DNA from: an uncultured Sutterella sp.
Lineage (GTDB): Bacteria > Pseudomonadota > Gammaproteobacteria > Burkholderiales > Burkholderiaceae_F
Assembly: GCA_934249275.1 (NCBI GenBank)
Contig: CAKQKT010000110.1
Location: forward strand, 1-5,650
Direction of reading: 5' to 3'
DNA length: 5,650 bases
How positions within the stretch are numbered: position 1 is the first letter of the stretch; every line of letters starts with the position of its first letter. The notes beneath the pieces are model-generated. The model saw nothing but the letters and a program-made list of their open reading frames with translations. It had not been told where the DNA came from and ran no database searches. Below are positions 1-4,172 of the stretch, in pieces. Both the position numbers and the translations under genes were made by a program.

Positions 1-31
1 GTATAAGGATTCCGTCATTATTCGAAAGAAC

Positions 32-44
32 TGTTGAATCAACA
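32..44. repeat. 13-bp palindrome, possible operator
   Basis: TGTTGA and TCAACA face each other around a single A, a perfect inverted repeat. It lies about 230 bases before the start of the DUF401 gene, in DNA where I see no gene. The size and symmetry suit a binding site for a dimeric regulator, but no regulator is visible in the window and the downstream gene may not be its target. Confidence 0.3.
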
Positions 45-100
45 CAAGACCCGCCAAACAGGTCGAATCGTGCATTCTACTCAGACATGCGCATTTTTTC

Positions 101-117
101 AGTTCAACGAACGAACT
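101..117. repeat. Short inverted repeat in the DUF401 gene upstream region
   Basis: AGTTC at 101-105 and GAACT at 113-117 form a 5-bp inverted repeat with a 7-base spacer; a second GAAC at 109-112 gives an alternative pairing. It follows a run of six T. It could be an operator half-site pair or chance, given the short arms. Confidence 0.2.
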
Positions 118-174
118 ATCCAAGAAAACCTGCGGCCGATGCACTGAAGATTGTTATGAACCGCCGCCAAGAAC

Positions 175-208
175 CCGCCTGTTTTTGCAAATTCCTGCAA
201 ATAGGCGG
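175..208 (+). promoter_or_regulatory. Nested inverted repeat in the leader of the DUF401 gene
   Basis: CCGCCT (175-180) pairs with AGGCGG (203-208), and inside it TTTGCA (184-189) pairs with TGCAAA (196-201) around a 6-base loop, giving 12 paired positions with a small asymmetric internal loop. The inner arm also belongs to a direct repeat of TGCAAAT. An A-rich stretch follows on the plus strand rather than a T-tract, so it is not an ordinary terminator in that direction. As it is about 70 bases before the start codon, an operator or a 5' UTR structure is the likeliest role. I could not place a convincing -35/-10 pair in 1-276. Confidence 0.4.
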
Positions 209-276
209 AAAATTTCACAATGCATTTTTGCGGCTGCTTCAATCCAGGCAGACCGCCCCTCTCCAAGGCAAGAACA

Positions 277-1503
277 ATGAACGTCTTTATTCTCATTGCG
301 GCGGCGATCGTCCTCATCGTCGTGCTGCTGCGCTTCAAGTGTCCGATCGGACCCGCCATTCTGGCCGGCGGCGCGCTCCTCTGGCTCATTGAAAATCCAA
401 CTTTGAGCGCACTTGTTGACGCTGGGCGCGACATGTTGTCGATGAACCGCACCTACGACCTGCTCTTCGCGCTCTACTTTGTGATGTGCCTTGAAATCCA
501 GCTTCGCAGATCCGGCACGCTCAAAGGCATGGTTGACGCCCTCAACCGCTTTTTCTCATCGACGAAGGTCGTCATTGCCAGCATGCCGGCATTTCTCGGC
601 CTGTTGCCCTCGGTTGGCGGCGCGCGCTTTTCAGCTCCCATCGTCCAGACTGCCTGCGAAGGAACCAGCATCAAGCCCGAAAGCAAGGCCGCAATCAATT
701 TCTGGTTCCGTCACGTCTGCGAATTCGCCAGCCCCATCATTCCCGGCATGATTCTCGGCTGCGCCATTGCGCACGTCAGCGTGGCCGACCTTGTCGTACA
801 CCTCTTCTGGATGTCCGTCGTAGCATTCGGCGCAGGCTGGTTCGTGATGGTTCGCCCGCTCAAATTCAAGGAAATTCGCCAAAAAGCAGAACTCTCGCCC
901 GAGCAGCGCCGCGCCGACATCACAAACGTCGTGCTCGCCATTGCACCCGTGCTCCTGAGCGTCGTTCTCATGATGGCCTTCAACCTCTCCGCCGCACTGG
1001 CCATGGGGGCTGTCGTCGTGCTCCTCATTCCCGTGCTTCTGATGCTCAAGCGCGGTGTTGGCGTGAAGGACGTATTCGTCGGAGCTGCAGACTGGCGTCT
1101 CCTCCTTAACGTCGGCTGCATTCTCTACTTCATTCAGCTTCTCGACGCCACCGGCATCCTGCACCAGATCATCACGACTTTCGAAGGCTCGACGCTCCCC
1201 GTGCCCGTCATCATTGCCATCACGAGCTTTGTCATCGGCATTCTCACCGGCATGAGCCAGGGCCACGTCGCCATCGTCATGCCGATCGTCGCAGGCCTCA
1301 TGCCCGGCTCGCTCGACCTTGCCGGCGTTGCCATGGTCTTCGGCGTCGCAGGCCAGATGATCACCCCGACGCACGTCTGCCTCACGATCACGATCGACTA
1401 CTTCAAGTCCGACTTTTTCAAAACCCTTGTCCCCGTCATCATTGCCGAAGCCATCGTTCTAGTCGTCTTCTCGACCTGGACCTGGCTCACCTGGGCAGCG
1501 TAA
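277..1503 (+). CDS. DUF401-family integral membrane protein (putative transporter)
   Basis: A very hydrophobic 408-residue protein with about ten membrane segments in two halves joined by a charged cytoplasmic linker (about 193-215, with KFKEIRQK and SPEQRRAD). The first half carries LPSVGGARFSAPIV at 110-123 followed by NFWFRHVCEF at 141-150, the pattern I associate with DUF401 (TIGR00529-type) proteins. The second half carries the related hairpin GILTGMSQGHVAIVMPIV at 321-338 and GQMITPTHVCL at 359-369. Two inverted repeat halves with glycine/proline-rich re-entrant loops are typical of the ion-transporter superfamily, so transport of a small organic anion or similar solute across the inner membrane is inferred; the substrate is unknown. 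The start at 277 is chosen because AAGG lies at 265-268, eight bases upstream; an in-frame ATG at 220 has no ribosome site and adds a polar, non-membrane stretch. Length is normal for the family. It appears monocistronic, with a terminator just after the stop. Confidence 0.8.
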   Translation: MNVFILIAAAIVLIVVLLRFKCPIGPAILAGGALLWLIENPTLSALVDAGRDMLSMNRTYDLLFALYFVMCLEIQLRRSGTLKGMVDALNRFFSSTKVVIASMPAFLGLLPSVGGARFSAPIVQTACEGTSIKPESKAAINFWFRHVCEFASPIIPGMILGCAIAHVSVADLVVHLFWMSVVAFGAGWFVMVRPLKFKEIRQKAELSPEQRRADITNVVLAIAPVLLSVVLMMAFNLSAALAMGAVVVLLIPVLLMLKRGVGVKDVFVGAADWRLLLNVGCILYFIQLLDATGILHQIITTFEGSTLPVPVIIAITSFVIGILTGMSQGHVAIVMPIVAGLMPGSLDLAGVAMVFGVAGQMITPTHVCLTITIDYFKSDFFKTLVPVIIAEAIVLVVFSTWTWLTWAA

Positions 1504-1527
1504 TTCGAGTCATTTCATCCTATGCAC

Positions 1528-1568
1528 TGGGCCGGACGTTCGTCATGAATTTCCGGCCCATTCTTTAT
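1528..1568 (+). terminator. Terminator after the DUF401 gene
   Basis: A perfect 9-bp stem, TGGGCCGGA (1528-1536) with TCCGGCCCA (1552-1560), encloses a 15-base loop and is followed by TTCTTTAT. The T-tract is interrupted, so efficiency may be moderate. The position 24 bases past the stop codon supports a Rho-independent terminator. Confidence 0.7.
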
Positions 1569-1570
1569 GT

Positions 1571-1594
1571 CCTGGAGCTCATGCTCCGGGTTTG
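1571..1594 (+). terminator. Second hairpin, possible tandem terminator
   Basis: CCTGGAGC (1571-1578) pairs with GCTCCGGG (1583-1590) through eight positions including one T-G pair, with a TCAT loop, and is followed by only three T. It sits directly behind the first terminator and could back it up. It could also be a structure in the gltX upstream region. Confidence 0.4.
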
Positions 1595-1627
1595 ACTCAT
1601 AATTAACGTCCCGTTCTGCAAACGGGG

Positions 1628-1633
1628 TAAAAT
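1628..1633 (+). promoter_or_regulatory. Candidate -10 element for gltX
   Basis: TAAAAT is the best -10-like hexamer between the preceding terminators and gltX. It would give a leader of about 110 bases. The -35 region at the right distance (about 1605-1610) matches the consensus poorly. Just upstream, CCCGTT and AACGGG (1610-1626) form a 6-bp hairpin overlapping the promoter, possibly relevant for control. Placement is tentative. Confidence 0.3.
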
Positions 1634-1695
1634 ATTGACTTTATTCGGTTTTCAAGCCGCACGCGCAGCGCCCAATCCCCGCACGCGTCCGCTTC

Positions 1696-1735
1696 TCCGC
1701 GCCGGAAGCCGCAGTGCTCCGGCGGGACTATTTTC
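1696..1735 (+). promoter_or_regulatory. Stable hairpin in the gltX 5' leader
   Basis: TCC-G-CGCCGGA (1696-1706) pairs with TCCGGCGGGA (1718-1727), ten base pairs with one bulged G and an 11-base loop, followed by CTATTTTC. The hairpin plus short T-rich run resembles a weak intrinsic terminator and ends 26 bases before the start codon. It could act as an attenuator or limit ribosome access. I see no leader peptide or T-box motifs, so the mechanism is open. Confidence 0.45.
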
Positions 1736-1753
1736 AAACAACGAGTTTTAGTA

Positions 1754-3145
1754 ATGAAGACGATTCGCACCCGCATTGCACCGAGCCCCACGGGCATGAT
1801 GCATCTCGGCACCGCCCGCACGGCCATCTACTGCTGGGCCGTCGCCCGCCACTTTGGCGGCAAGTTCCTGCTCCGCATCGAGGACACCGACCAGGTTCGC
1901 TCCACGAAGGAGGCCGTTCAGGTCATTCTTGACGGCATGAAGTGGCTCAACCTCGACTACGACGAAGGCCCCATCTATCAGATGGACCGCCTTGAGCGCT
2001 ACCGCGAAGTCGTCGACCAGATGCTTGCCGACGGCCGCGCCTACTACTGCTACGCCACGCCGGAAGAGCTCGACGCCATGCGCGAAGAACAGAAGGCCAA
2101 GGGCCTCAAGCCTCGCTACGACGGCCGCTGGCGTCCTGAAAACTGCCAGGGCAAGCCCATTCCCGAAGGCGTCAAGCCCGTCATTCGCTTCCGCAACCCG
2201 GATGATGGCGCCGTCTCTTGGAATGACGCCGTTTATGGCACGATCACGGTCTCCAACAGCGAGCTTGACGACCTGATCATCATGCGCAACGGCATTCCCA
2301 CGTACAACTTCGCCGTTGTTGTCGACGACTGGGATATGGAAGTGAGCCACGTGATCCGCGGCGCCGACCATATCAACAACACCCCGCGCCAGATCAACAT
2401 CTACCGCGCCCTCGGCGCCGAGGTGCCGGTCTTCGCCCATCTCCCGCTCATCAACGGCCAGGACGGCCAGAAGCTCTCCAAGCGTCACGGCACCGTCTCC
2501 GTGCTCGAATACGAACGTCTGGGCTACCTCCCGGAAGCCGTCTTCAACTACCTCGCCCGTCTCGGCTGGGGCCACGGCAACATGGAAAAGTTCACCCGCG
2601 AAGAACTCGCCGAAGTGTTCGAACTCTCCGACTGCTCCCGTGCCGCAGCCCGCATCGACTGGAAGAAGTTCGACTGGCTCAACCAGCAGTACATGAAGGA
2701 AGCCGACAACAACCGTCTGGCCGACCTCACGAAGGCTCGCATTGAAGCCCGCGGCGGCAAGGTTGAAGGCGGTCCCGATCTGGCAGCCGTCTGCGATCTG
2801 CTGAAGTCCCGCTCCGCCACGCTCGAAAAGCTCGCCGATGCCGCTCTCTTCTTCTACGTCGAACTCAAGGTCAACGAAGAAGAAGCTGCCAAGGTTCTTG
2901 CCGACGGCGGCCGTGAAGCTCTCAAGCTTTTCGGTGAAAAGCTCGAAGCCGTGTCCGACATGACGCCTGAAGCCGTCTACGGCTGCATCCAGGCCGTGAT
3001 GGAAGAACAGAGCATCCCGATGAAGGTCCTCGCCAATCCGCTTCGCGTCTGCATCTGCGCCGCCGAACGTACGCCGCAGATCGACAAGACCCTGTGCCTT
3101 ATCGGCAAGGATGAAGTGCTTGCCCGCATCGCCCGCGCGCTCTGA
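1754..3145 (+). CDS. gltX: Glutamyl-tRNA synthetase
   Basis: A 463-residue class I aminoacyl-tRNA synthetase that attaches glutamate to tRNA-Glu in the cytoplasm. The catalytic Rossmann fold opens with RIAPSPTGMMHLGTARTA (residues 7-24), where HLGT at 17-20 is the HIGH-type ATP motif, then RIEDTD at 41-46. NELDDL-like SELDDLIIMRNGIPTYNFAVVVDD covers 169-192, VIRGADHINNTPRQI spans 200-214, and KLSKRHG at 240-246 is the KMSKS loop. The C-terminal helical anticodon-binding half runs from about 310 to 463. The cluster of zinc-binding cysteines found in the E. coli enzyme after the first half-domain is absent (only C99 in YYCY), as in many relatives. Length is standard and the pattern is beta-proteobacterial. 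The ATG at 1754 fits the family N-terminus, although the ribosome site is weak (GAG at 1743-1745). A terminator follows, and a tRNA-Glu gene lies 154 bases downstream. Confidence 0.96.
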   Translation: MKTIRTRIAPSPTGMMHLGTARTAIYCWAVARHFGGKFLLRIEDTDQVRSTKEAVQVILDGMKWLNLDYDEGPIYQMDRLERYREVVDQMLADGRAYYCYATPEELDAMREEQKAKGLKPRYDGRWRPENCQGKPIPEGVKPVIRFRNPDDGAVSWNDAVYGTITVSNSELDDLIIMRNGIPTYNFAVVVDDWDMEVSHVIRGADHINNTPRQINIYRALGAEVPVFAHLPLINGQDGQKLSKRHGTVSVLEYERLGYLPEAVFNYLARLGWGHGNMEKFTREELAEVFELSDCSRAAARIDWKKFDWLNQQYMKEADNNRLADLTKARIEARGGKVEGGPDLAAVCDLLKSRSATLEKLADAALFFYVELKVNEEEAAKVLADGGREALKLFGEKLEAVSDMTPEAVYGCIQAVMEEQSIPMKVLANPLRVCICAAERTPQIDKTLCLIGKDEVLARIARAL

Positions 3146-3176
3146 TTTCCTCCGGCGCTGACCGGCTGAATGTCTG

Positions 3177-3212
3177 AAGCTCCGCCCGCCTTTGGCGAAC
3201 GGAGCTTTTTTA
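3177..3212 (+). terminator. Rho-independent terminator of gltX
   Basis: AAGCTCCG (3177-3184) pairs with CGGAGCTT (3200-3207), with an inner CGCC/GGCG stem and a TTT loop, and the 3' arm runs into a six-T tract. It begins 31 bases after the gltX stop codon and separates it from the tRNA gene. Confidence 0.9.
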
Positions 3213-3274
3213 TCTTTTTTGAGAGTCCGTTGATCTAGAGCAAAAACAGACTACCTTCACCTCGAATATCAGCG

Positions 3275-3280
3275 TATAGT
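3275..3280 (+). promoter_or_regulatory. Candidate -10 element of the tRNA-Glu gene
   Basis: TATAGT differs from the -10 consensus at one base and lies 19 bases before the tRNA 5' end, in the gap after the gltX terminator. The -35 region at 17-base spacing (TACCTT, 3252-3257) is weak. A promoter is expected here because a strong terminator separates the tRNA from gltX. Confidence 0.5.
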
Positions 3281-3299
3281 TAATTCCCTACGCAACAAC

Positions 3300-3375
3300 G
3301 TCCCTATCGTCTAGTGGTCCAGGACCGCAGCCTCTCACGTTGCTAACGCGGGTTCGAACCCCGCTGGGGACGCCA
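3300..3375 (+). tRNA. tRNA-Glu (anticodon CUC)
   Basis: A 76-base cloverleaf with encoded CCA. The acceptor stem is GTCCCTA with TGGGGAC (one T-G pair). The D arm runs GTCTAGTGGTCCAGGAC. The anticodon stem GCAGC/GTTGC (3327-3331/3339-3343) holds the loop CTCTCAC, whose bases 34-36 (3334-3336) are CTC, reading GAG. The T arm is GCGGG-TTCGAAC-CCCGC, followed by discriminator G and CCA at 3373-3375. Overall it closely follows bacterial tRNA-Glu, whose usual anticodon is UUC. The CUC form reads only GAG and therefore probably supplements a UUC tRNA-Glu elsewhere. The synthetase that charges it lies just upstream. Confidence 0.96.
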
Positions 3376-3379
3376 TGAC

Positions 3380-3420
3380 AACCTCCGCAGTGTATTGAAC
3401 TGACGGGGGTTTTGTTTTTT
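3380..3420 (+). terminator. Terminator of the tRNA-Glu gene
   Basis: AACCTCCG-CAGT (3380-3391) pairs with ACTG-A-CGGGGGTT (3399-3411), 12 base pairs with one bulged A and a 7-base loop, followed by TTTTGTTTTTT. It starts five bases after the CCA end, as expected for a monocistronic tRNA transcript. Confidence 0.88.
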
Positions 3421-3464
3421 CCAGACATTCTCTCCGCTTCCAACCGTCAAAAGTTCACCAACGC

Positions 3465-3496
3465 TTGAAGACCGCGTTCGATCACGCGATCTTCGA
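3465..3496. repeat. Perfect-stem hairpin between the tRNA and the abrB-like gene
   Basis: GAAGACCGCG (3467-3476) pairs with CGCGATCTTC (3485-3494), ten positions with one T-G pair, around an 8-base loop; two more outer pairs can be added. On neither strand is it directly followed by a T-tract. It lies 44 bases past the stop of the minus-strand abrB-like gene, so it may form the 3' end of that mRNA or be a protein-binding palindrome. Apart from it, 3421-3539 holds nothing I can name. Confidence 0.4.
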
Positions 3497-3539
3497 AATA
3501 ATCATGCGGACCGATTTGTTTTCCGCAACAAGAATCTGA

Positions 3540-3800
3540 TCAAAGCCCGCCGGCAAGCAAAGCAAGAACGCCACCGTGGGAGCGCGTGCGCGCGGAATGA
3601 ACGGGCTGGCGCACGGTCTGAGCGGACACGGCACGTGAAGAACGATTGGAACGGGGCTTTTCGCCGGCCTTGCGAACAGTCACGGTGCCGTCGGCCTCTA
3701 CCGAGAACTCCACGCAGGAGGCTCCTTCCTCAAGACCGAGGAAGTCACGAATTTCCTTGGGGATCGTCACCTGTCCCTTGATAGTCAAACGATGCGACAT
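3540..3800 (-). CDS. AbrB/MazE/SpoVT-family DNA-binding protein
   Basis: An 86-residue protein whose N-terminal half is a SpoVT/AbrB swapped-hairpin domain: RLTIKGQVTIPKEIRDFLGLEEG at residues 4-26, then the second strand pair EFSVEADGTVTVRKA at 31-45. Such dimers bind DNA and act as antitoxins (VapB/MazE-like) or as regulators. Residues 46-75 are basic and low in complexity (KPRSNRSSRA, RTRSH), and the end GGVLALLAGGL vaguely recalls the TDEIMALTRG-type C-terminal helix of VapB-like antitoxins. The start at 3800 is chosen because AAGGAG (3807-3812, minus strand) lies six bases upstream; the frame stays open to a GTG at 3929, but that extension crosses a terminator-like hairpin. No toxin gene follows: only 119 bases separate the stop from the tRNA terminator. 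It is therefore an orphan regulator, or an antitoxin that lost its partner. The domain call is firm; the biological role is not. Confidence 0.85.
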   Translation of the reverse strand: MSHRLTIKGQVTIPKEIRDFLGLEEGASCVEFSVEADGTVTVRKAGEKPRSNRSSRAVSAQTVRQPVHSARTRSHGGVLALLAGGL

Positions 3801-3855
3801 ATGCTTCTCCTTCATGCAAATGAAAATGTTGATGGATGTGCCTGCCGCAGAGACT

Positions 3856-3895
3856 TTTTCGATCAGGGAACACTCATCCTCGATGAGGTCGAAAA
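3856..3895 (-). promoter_or_regulatory. Inverted repeats in the abrB-like gene upstream region
   Basis: TTTTCGA (3856-3862) is the inverse of TCGAAAA (3889-3895), and within lies CTCATC-CTC-GATGAG (3873-3887), a 6-bp hairpin. They fall between the structured RNA and the start of the abrB-like gene, where AbrB-type regulators often bind to control their own gene. They could equally be the terminal hairpin of a degenerated IS200/IS605-type element. No clear promoter hexamers were found. Confidence 0.35.
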
Positions 3896-3905
3896 GCCCG
3901 GATAC

Positions 3906-3943
3906 GAAAAAGCCTCCCGCAGCGTGCACGCATGTCGAGAGGC
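3906..3943 (-). terminator. Terminator-like 3' hairpin of the structured RNA
   Basis: On the minus strand GCCTCTCG pairs with CGGGAGGC (eight positions, one T-G), with an inner GCG-TGCA-CGC extension, followed by TTTTT and CG. It would end transcripts reading through from rhlE across the structured RNA, before the abrB-like gene. It may be the last stem of the RNA scaffold, a terminator, or both. It is the only terminator-like signal after rhlE. Confidence 0.6.
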
Positions 3944-4151
3944 ATTGCCATTCTCCGTATGTTTGTCGGTGCGCGATGAGCTACCGGCCACATGGCCTCC
4001 CGCGGAGGCCACCACCTTGCCCGGAGGGCGGGCAGGTTGGCGTGAGGACTTTTAGGAAAGCCCCCATCTCTTCATGCTGTCTAGTGAATATACTCGCCAG
4101 TGGCACTTCGGCGCAAGACCTCTCCCCTAGAGAGGTGATGGAGAAAGTGCC
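3906..4151 (-). ncRNA. HEARO-like structured RNA (candidate IscB omega-RNA, stand-alone)
   Basis: Read on the minus strand, this gene-free stretch folds into an ordered series of stems. A 5' hairpin GGCACTT/AAGTGCC (4145-4151 with 4102-4108) carries an inner ACCTCTC/GAGAGGT stem (4130-4136 with 4118-4124). A stem at 4030-4040/4012-4022 abuts an 8-bp stem TGGCCTCC/GGAGGCCA (4004-4011/3993-4000). A CGGT/ACCG stem has a 12-base loop (3967-3986), and a 3' hairpin GCCTCTCG/CGGGAGGC (3936-3943/3912-3919) runs into five T. GGGGGC (4060-4065) can pair with the loop at 4024-4029 as a pseudoknot. The stem order, the TTGCG-CCG stretch in the first hairpin, ACTGGCGAG with ATTC after it, and the GGAGAA segment before a CCTCTC hairpin resemble, from memory, IscB omega-RNA scaffolds such as OgeuIscB, which are of similar length. 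These RNAs carry a guide at the 5' end and direct IscB to DNA. No iscB is adjacent. Structure is clear; family assignment is inferred. Confidence 0.58.
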
Positions 4152-4167
4152 TAGACGAGCGACATTT
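4152..4167 (-). other. Putative guide segment of the HEARO-like RNA
   Basis: In IscB omega-RNAs the guide is the roughly 16 bases 5' of the scaffold and comes from DNA flanking the insertion. Here that segment reads AAATGTCGCTCGTCTA on the minus strand and lies between the rhlE stop codon and the first hairpin. The length is borrowed from the family and no target is visible in the window. Confidence 0.35.
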
Positions 4168-4172
4168 TCCCA

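Noticed and set aside
87..392. Open frame of 101 codons overlapping the start of the DUF401 gene
   Set aside because: It overlaps the membrane protein gene in another frame, is very Arg-rich and has no supported start.
3801..3929. N-terminal extension of the AbrB-like protein to a GTG at 3929
   Set aside because: The strong AAGGAG site fits the start at 3800, which also fits the family N-terminus, and the extension begins inside the 3' hairpin of the structured RNA.
3874..3945. Possible 23-codon Arg-rich small ORF on the minus strand after a GGAG
   Set aside because: It would be translated through the terminator-like hairpin and its T-tract; no conservation can be seen, and the GGAG fits a conserved-looking RNA segment better.
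3906..4151. 6S RNA, SRP RNA, RNase P RNA, tmRNA or a common riboswitch as the identity of the structured RNA
   Set aside because: The long closing stem of 6S, the GGTCAGGTCCGGAAGG core of SRP RNA, the GAGGAAAGTCC core of RNase P and the known riboswitch cores (FMN, TPP, cobalamin, glycine) are not present.
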